A stretch of 64,000 bases of DNA, taken from Glandiceps talaboti (lineage: Eukaryota; Hemichordata; Enteropneusta; Spengelidae). The notes under the pieces were generated by a model that saw nothing but the letters and a program-made list of their open reading frames with translations, was not told the origin of the DNA and did not search any database. The stretch is taken from the NCBI RefSeq assembly GCF_964340395.1, contig NC_135551.1, positions 3,652,963-3,716,962 on the forward strand. The letters run 5' to 3'. This document shows positions 1-11,991 of the stretch, piece after piece (position 1 is the stretch's first letter; every line of letters starts with the position of its first letter). The position numbers were made by a program, and so were the translations under genes.

Positions 1-487
1 ACAACCCCTATCCACAAATTACATGTTACTACTGACACTGTGATGTGTACCCTAACTATACTCAGTCTGTTGGGTAAGACAACCCCATTATTATATGTCA
101 CGTATATTGTACCACTCCATTATGCATTGTTTTCAATGGAGAAAGTGATGATGACGTAGTGGTCCATATATTACGATACTGTTCAAATCTAATAATCCAA
201 TGCTGTTTTTAACATTAAATGTAAAATCATGTAAAATCACAGTTCTAGTACAGAATTCAGTTCTATTTATCTATAAAGTTCCCAACATGAAATTCCTTGC
301 ATGAAAATGAATTCCCAGGTGACATATAATAAAAATATTATAGCCTTGATATTGGATTATATGCCCTCTGTGCAAGGATTCACAGTGCTGATCATATCCT
401 TGCACCTCGGCCATATAACCCAATACCAACACAATACATGTAATATGTAATCTTCAATCTACATGTTACTACTATGCAGTGTGCCTT

Positions 488-1180
488 CAAGTTACAGAGT
501 AATCAGCAATATTCAATGTTGAACATTACTCATGTTACAGTGTAATCAGCCATATTCAATGTTGAACATTACTCAAGTTACAGAGTAATCAGCCATATTC
601 AATGTTGAACATTACTCATGTTACAGAGTAATCAGCCATATTCAATGTTGAACATTACTCATGTTACAGAGTAATCAGCCATATTCAATGTTGAACATTA
701 CTCATGTTACAGAGTAATCAGCCATATTCAATGTTGAACATTACTCAAGTTACAGAGTAATCAGCCATATTCAATGTTGAACATTACTCAAGTTACAGTG
801 TAATCAGCCATATTCAATGTTGAACATTACTCAAGTTACAGTGTAATCAGCAATATTCAATGTTGAACATTACTAAAGTTACAGTGTAATCAGCAATATT
901 CAATGTTGAACATTACTCAAGTTACAGTGTAATCAGCAATATTCAATGTTGAACATTACTCATGTTACAGTGTAATCAGCAATATTCAATGTTGAACATT
1001 ACTCATGTTACAGAGTAATCAGCCATATTCAATGTTGAACATTACTCAAGTTACAGAGTTATCAGCCATATTCAATGTTGAACATTACTCATGTTACAGT
1101 GTAATCAGCAATATTCAATGTTGAACATTACTCAAGTTACAGAGTTATCAGCAATATTCAATGTTGAACATTACTCATGA
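488..1180. repeat. 43-bp minisatellite, about 16 copies, in an AGPAT intron
   Basis: A head-to-tail array with a 43-bp unit containing CAGCCATATTCAATGTTGAA and ATTACTCATGTTACAG. Units differ at a few positions (CAGCCATA/CAGCAATA, TCATG/TCAAG, CAGAG/CAGTG). The array sits in the intron upstream of the first visible acyltransferase exon at 1409. Nothing else is recognised in 1-487. Confidence 0.93.
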
Positions 1181-1408
1181 TGCCCGTAGAATTGTTTCCC
1201 TAGAAGTCAACTTGTAGTCAGACTCTGTCAGTTAGGAAAATGACAATAGTTAAAAATGAACAATCCAAGGAAGACCTTGAAATTCAATGACAGTGGAAGT
1301 GTTAACATTGTTGATAATGATTGCTATAGCTGTTAAGAGTACACATATATGGGAAAAATTGTGAAAAGAAATACTAAATTTGATAAATGTATCAAATATC
1401 ATTTCCAG

Positions 1409-3397
1409 ATATTACTTTTTTGTGAGGGAACCAGATTCACCGAAGAAAAGAAAATAAAAAGCAATGAAGTGGCAAGACAGAAAGGACTTCCTGAACTCAA
1501 ACATCATCTATTGCCTAGAACCAAGGGGTTTATTGTTGTCATGGAGGCATTTAAAGGAAAAGGTATTATTAAAGATAAATGTATTTATAGTTTATTTGCA
1601 AGCAGTCCTTAATTTAAAGGATTTTAAGTATTATTATACTAGAAATAGAAATAGAAATAATCTTTATTGTCCACAGTGTATATATGGAAAATCGCTTTCA
1701 GTCACTCAGGTCAAAGATTGACATACAATAATCAAAGAACATAAATAACAACAAGACAGGCTAAAAATTACGGAGACAATGCTGATCAACAGCTAGTTAA
1801 AATGGGAATTGGATGAGATAACAGCTATAAAGACGACATAAACGTGAAGTTAAAATTGAAATTGCTTATGGAATAAAAGAACATTTATAAAAATTCCTGT
1901 GTGCTTTGGTATGCGAAATCTGCGACCAGAGGGGAGTTTTTCAAAGTATTGATTAAGGGGATGTGTCTTGTCTTTAAGTATCCCACGTGTTATCCTGTTG
2001 ATGGCATTATGGTATAATTCTGACAATTGAATTTGCCGAGTTCCTATGAGTTTGGATGCTGTATCTATACTAGAAGTATATGGGTGTCTTTTTAGCAAAA
2101 ATAATAAAGTTTTGTATTGATATTTTGTCTTTGATATGATTTATTACAGTTCCTGCCATTTATGATTGCACTTTAGGGTGTTCCAATGACCATGCTGAAC
2201 CAACTCTTTACAACATTGTCATGCGTAAGAAATGCTTGGCTCATATGTTAGTTAGGTAGGTTGCACAAATATAGATGTAGTCCTTGAAATTTACAGAGAT
2301 ACATATACACACATACATTTACCCATGCATGAGATCAAATGTTAGGATTGCTTATTGGTATCATTTGAACATAATGAACTTTTATTTAGGGTCATGAATC
2401 TATAATTGTTACACCCAATATTCTGTCTGCAAGGTACATCAATACATTTTACTATTTGTCATTAGAGTGCCCATTCTTTGATGGAGTCACTATATTATCT
2501 AAATCAAATCTGAATATTTCATTAAAATTTTAAACTTGGAAAAGAAAGTAGGAAGGTGCATAAACCGGAGTTGAATGCCATGCTTTCTAAAAGTCTTGCG
2601 ACGAATCTGAAAATATTCAGAAAAACTATGTCTTCATAACGAGTGAAAAAGGTGAAATTTCAAGTATACAAAAAGGAAATGATCATCACTGTTGACAGTT
2701 TACTGCACAACATGGGAGTGTCATGTATGTGACATGACGTGATGTTGTGTGATCGGGTCAAATTAACTCAACTACCAATTTCATGAACTATGCAAGAAAG
2801 TCCCAGTACAAGTTAGGTGTCAAAAAGTTGTTCAAATGCCTTGTAGCTATTCTCAATACAGGAAAGATTGTAATCCTCTACTTCACTCGGCCTTCATGAT
2901 CCCCTAATACATACGCGGGATACGCACTCTTTTCCATGGCAAATAATAAACAAAATTCAAGTCCTCATAACATCACTAGTACACATCAAAAAATGTACAT
3001 ACTTCATGGTAAGCATGATACAGGTCTATACTTTGATTCTATACAACTCGTTTACAGCAACACCCTTTATATGTTACACTCAGTTCAAAGAATTTTGTGA
3101 TGCATGCCGCAATGAAGTGAATTTTCATGACTCTCAATTACTTGGGTTCTTGAAATCTAAAAATCAAATCTGGACAGAAACTTATCAATATACATTTCGA
3201 TATACGTACCTTTTAATACAAGCAACCCAAATACTTTGAACAGTCTAGAAGGAAGCCACTCAACATCAGAAAATTGACCCAATTCAAGCACTGAGTACAG
3301 AGCTTAATATAACATTTAATTTTCTCATTTGCATTGTCATGATTATGTTTATAAATGCACTGCATTCTGGCAGTAAACTCGCTCCTCAGTTTCAAAA

Positions 3398-3458
<61 letters not shown>

Positions 3459-3800
3459 TTCCAATTTTGATCAAAGAAGTGATCGCATTAATTTATCTTC
3501 ACAAATTCTCCAGCAAGATTGCCCACAGATGGGGTTTATTTATCATAGTGTTTGATATGTAGCTCATTAGGTCAATATTCAAATTGGGATAGGTCAAACC
3601 GTAACAAGAGTTTCCAACAGTTGACATCTATAACGTAATTAGCGAAAGCTTAAATTATGTAAATCACTCATTAATATCCATGGATGCTTACCAAAACCTA
3701 TTATATCAGTTCTAGCCATTACCCTAAAGAATATGTGTACTAAATTTTGATTGATTTGAGCCAGTTGTTTTTTTAGAAAATGGTGACAGACAGACAGACA

Positions 3801-3846
<46 letters not shown>

Positions 3847-4073
3847 TGCACACACACACACGCACGCACACACACATGCACAAACAGACTTTTTAAGGTA
3901 AAAACTGCTGCATCAATTCTAATTCCACACATCTTCCTTATGCTAATTTTAAGAACTGAATAGGTTTTGGTAAGTATCCTGAATATTGATGATACATTAT
4001 TGAACAATCAATGATTTTAGCACAACTGAACTGATAAGGTTCAGTAGTGCTATAGGCACGGTGTGGTATCTGT

Positions 4074-4140
<67 letters not shown>

Positions 4141-6570
4141 AAAACTTAAACTCAACCAGATTTAAACTGAATGCCTCCTCGTAAGGGCAAACCATAGATT
4201 TTTTGGCCTGTCAGTTAATCCTGAGTATGTTGATTGATTTACAGACGTATCCCACTCAGTGATGTACCCACAGATTCAGAAGAAAACACTGCTATGGCCC
4301 TTCACAAAATTTACCAATACAAGGTAAGCTATACATTGTCTTAACTAATTTACCAATACAAGGTAAGCTATATTGTCTAATTTACCAATACAAGGTAAGC
4401 TATATTGTCTAATTTACCAATACAAGGTAAGTTATATTGTCTAATTTACCAATACAAGGTAAGCTATATTGTCTAATTTACCAATACAAGGTAAGCTTTA
4501 TTGTCTAATTTACCAATACAAGGTAAGCTATACATTGTCTTAACTAATTTACCAATACAAGGTAAGCTATATTGTCTAATTTACCAATACAAGGTAAGCT
4601 ATATTGTCTAATTTACCAATACAAGGTAAGTTATATTGTCTAATTTACCAATACAAGGTAAGCTATATTGTCTAATTTACCAATACAAGGTAAGCTATAT
4701 TGTCTAATTTACCAATACAAGGTAAGCTATACATTGTCTAACGCCAATCTAAATCATCAGTACTCTTCACTGAAAGTGTCAATATTTTATTGACAAAATC
4801 TCATGTGATGAGTTGTAGTTAATTAGTGCATTTTGTATTGGGCTGGTAGGTAGAAGATTTAGTTGTATTTATTGTCTCCAATGATACACATGTATGAAAT
4901 ATTACATATTTGTTGATATCCATGTATCTTGTGAAAGATACATATCTGGGCCATATAGGTTTCATTTTATTCCTCATGAAATGGCGAAATATATTTGTAA
5001 TAAATAATTGTGACATTTTTGGAAAAAATACTAGACATGGTATGGAAAATTCATCTCCAATCAAGTGAATCAACATGTGTAAAGTTCAGGTCCTGGTTGG
5101 TTGTAGGCTACAGACATTTATTTACACACCTATACACAATGTACAAAATGAAGGATTGTTCATTGGACAAGATGAAATTACTGATCTCATTGTTCATATG
5201 CAATATAGGTCTATAAAATTAAATTATATTTTCTCTTACTGAGAAGCTTCGGACGAAAATTAGCAAGGATATTTACAGGGAGGGATTTCTATCAAATGAA
5301 GATGTACAAGATGATCCTATTATTGATAGGCAAATTTGTTGTGAATAGATGGGAATTTCAATCAAGAACCTAAACTTAAAAATTACTGGGCAGATTGGTT
5401 TGGTATTTAATGAAGTGTTTCTGTGTGTTGAAAAGAGGAATTATTCAACACAAGATGACTCCATTGTGGTCAAAAATTGTAACCTTGAAAACTACTTGGT
5501 TTGATATATATAATTATATATCAAGTGTCTACCTGCATACTAGTATCAATGATGAACTTTCTAATGAGACTAGACCTTTGACCAGGATTTTTTTTTGAAC
5601 ACACAAAGACTCCATTTAAATGTCTTTACCCAATAATTTCAGCTTTCTTCTTATACCTTGGCCTTTGACTTTGACCTCCATGTTCAAGGTCAAATAGCAA
5701 ATTGGTCAATAAATTATGAAGCTTTGTATCTGGAGACACCATTCAAATTTGCACAATAACATTGCCATAAAACACACTAGTGGGGGGGGGGGGGGCTATG
5801 TCTTCTCTGTTGAAGGCTTTGTATTCTTGACGTAACTATTATAAAAGTCACTAAGTTAATACCATTATATTGCAGGATGCTGCCTATGAACATTTTGTGA
5901 ACCATCAGACATTTGAGGGTTACAAGGGATACCGTGGTCGTAGAGTACCACGAACATACAAGTCACTGATAAATGAGTTATTCTGGAGCATTACTCTATG
6001 TGTACCAACAATTTATTACGTTGGTAAACTCTTAGTGAATGGACCAATATGGTACACAATTACAGCTGTAGGTGTTATAGTGCTTGGTAAGTATCCTCTT
6101 CCACACTTATATATACTAGACAGGACTGTTGAAATAATTAGGGTTATGGGATTCACATGTAGATAGACTGAAAACGACTTACTGTAATTACAGTTATGGA
6201 ATATACACTTAAATATAAAATAATAAATAATAAAAAAAGGTAAAATAATTCAAATTCTGGTGTTTCTGGTAAGAGTTAGTGGGGCAAAATAATTCAAATT
6301 CTACTCAGTGTAAGTGGGGTATGGTAATTATCTTCTCCATTTCAACCAGTGCTTGTCTCTGAAGGATTTTGTGTCAATTATTAGTCAGACAATAGTTTAT
6401 TTGAATTTCTTGCATCTATTAAAGATTGTATGCTAGCATCTTTGATTTCATTACATTTTTCAGCTATATTATTGGTTCGTGCAATGATAAATGTAACAGA
6501 CACTAAAAGAGGATCATCGTATGGTGCCAAAGCTGAAGCTGTGCAAAATGATAACAAGAAACAAGATTAA
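1409..6570 (+). CDS. AGPAT3/4-type lysophosphatidic acid acyltransferase, C-terminal part (five exons; 5' end outside window)
   Basis: A 1-acyl-glycerol-3-phosphate acyltransferase of the AGPAT3/AGPAT4 group. These ER membrane enzymes transfer an acyl chain from acyl-CoA to lysophosphatidic acid to make phosphatidic acid. Exons are 1409-1562, 2150-2255, 4245-4323, 5876-6086 and 6464-6570. All are flanked by AG/GT, the phases match, and together they give 219 codons including the TAA stop. Exon 1 carries the conserved block FCEGTRFTEEK (acyltransferase motif III, EGTR) and KHHLLPRTKGF. Exon 2 starts VPAIYDCTL and exon 3 reads RIPLSDVPTD. Exon 4 has two hydrophobic stretches (FWSITLCVPTIYY and YTITAVGVIVL), likely C-terminal membrane segments. 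The last exon has the RGSSYG motif typical of this group. The NHX4D catalytic motif would lie in exons upstream of the window. AGPAT3 and AGPAT4 cannot be separated here, and the gene may be the pre-duplication ortholog of both. Confidence 0.92.
1627..2110 (-). mobile_element. Non-LTR retrotransposon (LINE) 3' end, antisense in AGPAT intron
   Basis: Minus-strand frame 2098-1850 resembles the very C-terminal tail of LINE ORF2 proteins: a LSELYHNAINR-like segment, then KTHPLNQYFEKLPSGRRFRIP. Downstream on the minus strand the element ends in an AATAAAG-like stretch and an ATTTCT-type microsatellite tail (about 1630-1665 on the plus strand), as LINE 3' ends do. It fills most of the 587-bp intron between acyltransferase exons 1 and 2. 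The fragment is 5' truncated. Confidence 0.75.
3399..3452. repeat. (TA)n microsatellite
   Basis: About 26 uninterrupted TA dinucleotides in an acyltransferase intron. Confidence 0.97.
3669..3991. mobile_element. Foldback/MITE-like element with a CA microsatellite at its apex
   Basis: The outer left segment GGATGCTTACCAAAACCTAT (3682 on) is the reverse complement, with one mismatch, of AATAGGTTTTGGTAAGTATCC-type sequence at 3959-3979. Similarity extends outward by about 12 bp on each side and, less perfectly, inward for several tens of bp (CAGTTCT..ATTA, AT.TGTG..AATT). The centre is a CAGA/CA microsatellite (3785-3882). This is the structure of a nonautonomous foldback or MITE. No coding capacity is seen. 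Confidence 0.7.
4018..4138. repeat. Hairpin-bearing dispersed repeat followed by (GT)n
   Basis: TAGCACAACTGAAC is followed 7 bases later by GTTCAGTAGTGCTA, an inverted repeat with 13 of 14 pairs. It runs into a (GT)n tract at 4075-4138. A second copy of the same hairpin is at 10976-11012, followed there by TCTG repeats, so this is a dispersed element and not a chance palindrome. Confidence 0.75.
4306..4740. repeat. 32-bp minisatellite containing copies of an exon end plus its splice donor, about 13 copies
   Basis: The unit contains TTTACCAATACAAGGTAAGC followed by TATATTGTCTAA. The first copy is the real 3' end of acyltransferase exon 3 (codons for IYQYK, ending at 4323) and its GTAAGC donor. 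The following copies lie in the intron and each repeats the last 14-15 exon bases plus an intact GTAAG donor. Longer spacer variants at copies 1 and 7, and a GTAAGTTAT variant at copies 4 and 10, show that a six-unit block was itself duplicated. Confidence 0.93.
5367..5806. repeat. Dispersed repeat of the GGGGGCTATGTCTTCT family
   Basis: This stretch shares TACTGGGCAGATTGG (near 5383) and the terminal poly-G plus CTATGTCTTCT (5782-5806) with copies at about 9441-10005 and 12972-13712. It is noncoding intronic filler, probably a nonautonomous mobile element. Confidence 0.5.
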
Positions 6571-7589
6571 TTTACAAGGTCAAGTTGGCCAATTGCAATA
6601 CAAGGACAAATATCAATCTTCAAGATGACCACCACTGCAATGCAAACAACCAGCAAGATGGCCACCACTGCAATGCAAACAACCAGCAAGTATGGATTAT
6701 GGGAAGAAAAGGCTGCATGTAGAATTGTACATGTTTTTTGTTTATATGATCTATGCAAGTATTTTAACAAAACTTTTGATTGACCTCAATTGGATATTCA
6801 TAGATTTTACTTATTGTCAATTGTATAGAGCAGGAAAAAGAATGCTGAATGTATATGAACATCTTAACCAATACACACAACATACATTGATAGGCTAAAG
6901 AGCTTTTGACTGCAAAGTCAGTCTTGTTCACTCGTGATAGAGGGCGCTGTTGATGATCACTTACTTGAATCATGGCAGTATTTGACTGTGTGTATTGCCA
7001 CAGCTTGGCTACACCACAAAGTATCATACATTGAACTAAATCATTGATGTTAAAATTATAATAGGCAGGGTGAACTATTCATCACTGCAAAAAATGTCTT
7101 TTATTGCTGTGTGGGGTGTGATGACTAATATAACTCTCTTTCTAGCATATCAACAAAGTTATGACATTGAAAAACGATATTCATGAATCAAACTGCACCA
7201 GTAATGATTTCATCAAACCAAATACAGATAAATGTGTACCTTAATTGTGTTTCATTCAGTACATCCTGTGCTTCCTGCCAGCTTGTACCATCACATGTTA
7301 CATGGTTGTAACACGTGTACCACTTCATTGGGTCAGTGTATATCGCCCTCTAGAGGTGTCAGTTTAAAAAGTGTAGATTTTATGTTCTTATACACTTGAA
7401 CTGTACACATGTACATTGGCTTGAAGGACATGTATTTTAAATAGTTTGGACTAGAATGTCTTTTTAGTGTGTTTGCTTACTTTGATGATCAGCTCTTTGA
7501 ACACGTGAAATTACAAAGCTTGTGAATGTACTTTGCTTGTAAAACCATATTGTATGTTGATAAAATCGTCCTTTTTTCCATAAATGGAA
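6571..7589 (+). other. Probable 3' UTR and downstream flank of the acyltransferase gene
   Basis: No further coding exon is recognised. A 33-bp direct duplication (6621-6653 and 6654-6686, containing CACTGCAATGCAAACAACCA) lies 50 bases after the stop. I see no clear AATAAA before the LINE that starts near 7590, so the transcript end is undefined. Confidence 0.4.
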
Positions 7590-9290
7590 GTATAATCATA
7601 ATCTTTATTTCATATAAAGTGCATTACATTAAAATTAATCACAATACGCTGAACAACTGACACACACAAAAAAAAGACAACAAAAATACACTAGTATGAT
7701 GAAAGCTCTCTCTGTGGAAGAGTTCAGTCTAAATTAATATGTTTAACTTCATACTGCACCAAAATTTAATTAGCTAACCAAAGCTGTCACCAGGTATCCA
7801 GAAAACACTGACGAAGCCAGGGTGGATATCTGGCGAAAGCTTTGGTGAGCTAATTGAATTTTTTTGTGCAATACGAAGTTAAACCTGTTAATTAATTTAA
7901 AAATACATTATTTGAAAAACTGTTAAAACTGTCCAGATATAAGGAAGAAACTAGTAATATGTAGACAAACGTAAATGTCAAAAATATAACATGTCTAATG
8001 ATAAAACGACCTAAAAAGGTAAATTTTCAAACTGCTTTTAAAACTGTTGAATGAAGAATCGGCTCGGATTGGTGATGGCAAGGCATTCCATAGACGAGGA
8101 GGGTACAGATGGAAAAAGCTTGATTACCATAATACATAGTGTGCCAATAGGATGGTGTAAATTAATGTCACCATTGGACTGAGAACGAAGGGTACGACCA
8201 GTGGCTCCTTTTGTCAGCAGGTCACTTAAATAAGATGATGCAATTCCATTTATAACTTTAAAAGTAATACATAAAATTTTTGAATTCATTTGTTGCTGAA
8301 CAGGGAGCCAGTGTAAATCATGAAGAATTGGAGTAACATGGTCACATTTTTTTCTTGCTGATGACAAGGGTCACCAAGTTTTGAATGATTTGGAGTTTGT
8401 GAATCTCATATTAGGGAAGACTGTGAAGTAAGCTATTACAGTAATTTAATCAAGATGTTATGAAGGCATAAACAAGTTTCTGTGTAGAAGTTCGATCCTG
8501 TATGTTGCAAATTCTTCCAATCCTCCAAAGCGCAAAGGAGGCAGCTTTGCAATCATTCACAACGTGACATGGTAGCAGCTGAATCCATGGAAACACTAAG
8601 ATGTCACTAATGTCAGACGGATGTATATTGACCTCACCAATCACAGCGAGGGACTGGACCTACACCTCCAAATTTAGAAGAGAAATGCACAACCTCTGTT
8701 TTCTCATCGTTAAGACAAAGTATACTGTCTCACATCCATCCCCTGATCTCATCAACACATAATTCAATCATGGTAGTAGGAACCCGATCACCCTCACAGG
8801 TGAGATACAGTTCAGAATCATCAGCATACATCATGCAATTTAAACCATGCCTGATTATGATGTCCTCCAGAGGTGCCATATAAAGACTAAACAGATTAGA
8901 ACCAAGGACTGGACCTCTTGGGGACACCAAAATCAAGAGAAAATATGTGCCTTCGACACAACAGATCCAACATACACAGATTGGGTACACCCTCTCAAAT
9001 AAGAACTAAACCATTCTACATCTGTTCCCATTATGCCTGTAACAAAATCTATGTAACAAAATGTCATGGCCAGTTGTATCGAAGGCAGCAGAAAGATTGG
9101 GTTAAAGTAAAATGACATCTTTCTGTGTATCAAGAGTGTGCAGTACATCATTTTGAACTCTGAGGAGAGCAGTTTTTGTGCTGAAAAGTATCTTGCATAT
9201 GCAACCATGTTTGGTGGTGATGAAGCCAATCTAATTTCCATATGGCAACAGTCCAAGAAATGAAGCATATTAAGGTTACTCAATATTTAC
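7590..9290 (-). mobile_element. CR1/L2-like LINE remnant with degraded reverse transcriptase
   Basis: Read on the minus strand, it shows in order a WFSSYLRGCTQSV block (about 9010-8970), a weakened VSPRGPVLGSNLFSLYMAPL block (RT motif with PxGxVLGPxLF), the catalytic MYADDSELYL (about 8835-8805), and the later KCDHVTPILHDLHWLPVQQQ and SSYLSDLL blocks (8345-8220). These are the usual landmarks of CR1/Jockey/L2-type reverse transcriptases. The pieces fall in different frames with stops between them, so it is dead. The minus-strand 3' end carries AATAAAG and an ATTATG-type tail near 7590-7610. The endonuclease domain is absent. Confidence 0.82.
7768..7858. repeat. Inverted repeat, arms about 33 bp, within the LINE 3' region
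   Basis: AATTAGCTAACCAAAGCTGT at the left pairs with AGCTTTGGTGAGCTAATTG at the right, and CCAGGTATCCAG pairs with CTGGATATCTGG. About 20 unpaired bases lie between. It may be a 3' UTR hairpin of the LINE or a small MITE inserted in it. Confidence 0.7.
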
Positions 9291-9440
9291 ATACAATTCC
9301 AATAGAAGATTATATTTTTAAGTTCAAGTTGATATTGAAGTGCTCATGCAATATTTTAGAGATGTTTTCATATGTTTTAGTTGACGTTTCCTTCGTTCAA
9401 CTCCAGGTGAGTAGCATCAGTGTGTAACATTATTATTAAT

Positions 9441-10005
9441 TAGCCCCAGAAGGGAGTGCTATTACAATGGGCTCCATCCATCCGTCATTTCTCAGACATG
9501 CAATATCTGATTTCTTTCAAACCTAATACAATGGTGACATGTCATGTGGTACATATGCATGTCAATTTGTTTTTTGATATCTGCCAATTTGACAGAATGA
9601 CAGCCATATTTGAAGTAAACAATGACTATATTTTAATACTGCATAACTAAACAACTCTATTCATAGACCATCAAATTAAGCTATTACTTACATTTTGCAG
9701 ACATTGTATAGCAATTATGTGTGGCTAATGTCTTTATCATGTCTGTAGATAATGCAGAGCCAGATAATATATAATATACATTAGTTTTGGTACTCAAAAA
9801 CTGTAATACACGGAGACTACATTCAAGTGTCTACCCCTATGTTGCCAGGTTTAAACTTTCTCTTTAGACATTGAACTTTGACCTAGACCTAGATCTTCAG
9901 GTTCAATTACTGAAATCCAGCAATTCCCTTATTTGTTGCTACCAATTGTTTTAAGTCAAGTCTCCATTCAGTCACATTTGAAGGGGGGGGGGCTATGTCT
10001 TCTAT
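9441..10005. mobile_element. MITE-like dispersed repeat bounded by TAGCCCC / GGGGCTA
   Basis: It begins TTAGCCCCAGAAGGGAGTGC and ends in a poly-G run followed by CTATGTCTTCT. The short TAGCCCC ends are inverted repeats of each other. The internal GTCTACCC..TGCCAGGTTTAAACTTTC block recurs near 13570-13600, and the poly-G end recurs near 5790. The long frames inside are not gene-like. Confidence 0.5.
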
Positions 10006-10025
10006 AATTTACATGTGAAATTGGT

Positions 10026-10277
10026 CTGTGGTTGTGTACCCTGTCTGGTAGTAGAGTGTTGTGTACCCTGTCTGGTAGTAGAGTGTTGTGTACCCTGTCT
10101 GGTAGTAGAGTGTTGTGTACCCTGTCTGGTAGTAGAGTGTTGTGTACCCTGTCTGGTAGTAGAGTGTTGTGTACCCTGTCTGGTAGTAGAGTGTTGTGTA
10201 CCCTGTCTGGTAGTAGAGTGTTGTGTACCCTGTCTGGTAGTAGAGTGTTGTGTACCCTGTCTGGTAGTAGAGTGTTG
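10026..10277. repeat. 27-bp minisatellite, about 9 nearly identical copies
   Basis: The unit contains GTGTACCCTGTCTGGTAGTA and is repeated with essentially no divergence, so the expansion is recent. It is a multiple of three and so gives spurious open frames (a nonapeptide ..CVPCLVVEC..). Confidence 0.95.
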
Positions 10278-10975
10278 GCAGATTACAGAGAAGTAAAAGG
10301 TAAATTAGAATTATATATTATAAGTCCTCTTACCTATGCCTGATTGAGCTTACAGCAGAAATATTGAAGGTTTGTTGAAAGACTGTGCATATCATACACA
10401 TTTTATGTTCCCCAAGAACAATTTAGATAGAAAAAAACAGGCTTCCCACAAACAACTCATTACAAATATAAACAACACCATTCACCCCAACTGATACACA
10501 CACACACACCGTCCTTGGAACAAAGAAGCTATTTAATGTCATCACATTGCATGCTCAGATTTTGACACTTACAAATTGAAACTATCAAGAATTTGAGTCT
10601 GCTTGCATGGTTCACTGTGGTGATGTGTGTGTACACATATACAGTGCCTGCGTGTGGGTAGGAGTGTGGTGTTGTTTATATGTGCAATGGCTGGTCTGTA
10701 GGAAACCTGTTTCTTATCTATCTAAACATGCCAGTGTTCTTGGAGAACATAACATGCATGGTAGCACAGTCTTTTGTTGACCCTTCAATATTTCTGCTGT
10801 AATTAAAAATCTTTTTAGGGCTTGCCAAAAATAAAGATCTGTTGCATGCCATGACAGTTCCATGTTTGTTGTATGACATGCAAATACTCCTTTATTATAC
10901 AACTATGCAGAAAAAATGATTTACAGTGAAAATAATATTGTGATATTAAGTATGACGGGTATCAAAATATTGTTT
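10278..10975. other. No gene recognised
   Basis: AT-rich sequence with a short CA tract (10497-10509). I see no conserved frame. Confidence 0.5.
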
Positions 10976-11660
10976 TAGCACAACTGAACTGATAAGATTC
11001 AGTAGTGCTATAGGTATGGTGCAGTGTCTGTGCGTCTGACTCTGTCTGTCTGTCTGTCTGTGTATGTGGATAACTTAACTCAAAAACTGCGAGACTAATT
11101 ACCTTGGTATTTGGTGGGGAGATTACTTTTGGTGTCCAGTTGGGAAATTGTCGAAAGCAAAATGATCGCATCACAGGTATGTGATTATGTAAAAAAAATG
11201 TCTTTCTTTTTTCTTTTCTTTTTTTTGGTCAAAAAAACTTAAACTCAAAAACTAAAAGATAAATTGGTCTGAAATTTGTTGGGAACGTTCTTAAGGGTGT
11301 GTAAATTGTTCATGACATGATTCCATAAGCAATATGCAAATTAGGGCTAAAATTGTGTCTTTTTAGTCAAAAATATTAATTCCAAAACTACTGAGCAGAT
11401 TGGGCTAAAATTTAATAGAGATTCATCTGTGGGTGTATAGATGAAGAAGTATGAAGCATATAATGATCTCATCCGTGACATGCAAATTAGTTGTGAAATG
11501 TAAATTTTGGTCAAAACTTATCTCTAAAAGTACTTTGTCAGTGAGACAGAAATTTGGTGAGATGTTTCTAGAAGTGATATTCTACAGATTTTGTTCAAAA
11601 CATTTTGACACAATTGGCCCTAGCAACACCACCACACCCATAGCAACAGCCAAACAATCA
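10976..11660. repeat. Dispersed repeat: hairpin copy plus degenerate tandem units of about 130 bp
   Basis: It opens with the same TAGCAC...GTGCTA hairpin seen at 4018, followed by TCTG repeats. It then shows successive degraded units of the type CTCAAAAACT..(A)GATTGG.CTGAAATTTGTTGGGAA. The series ends in a block around CCCTAGCAACA..CCCATAGCAACA (11620-11650). The same block recurs at 13230-13250. It is noncoding. Confidence 0.6.
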
Positions 11661-11916
11661 CATGTATTGCAAATGGTTGCATATATTGCACAGATAACGT
11701 GGCTGGATAGGCAATTGGATAATCATTCAGCAAACGAACACCTAAAACCTAGCATGGATCAGCATATGGATAAACAACTGTACAGTTGTGCTACTATGCC
11801 ATTGCCACAATTATTGTGGTATATCTGTGTTTCTTAGTCATACAGTCCAAAAAGATATAGAGAGGTGATTACAAGTTTCAAAAGTACCTTTTGCCACCCC
11901 ACATTGTAAAATGCAA

Positions 11917-11991
11917 GATTGAGTGGTTGCTAGGTGTAAATTCGGTCCATTTTGATTGAGTGGTTGCTAGGTGTAAATTCGGTCCATTTTG
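11917..11991. repeat. 35-bp direct duplication
   Basis: Two adjacent copies of a unit containing GAGTGGTTGCTAGGTGTAAA. The rest of 11660-12700 shows no recognisable gene. Confidence 0.9.
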
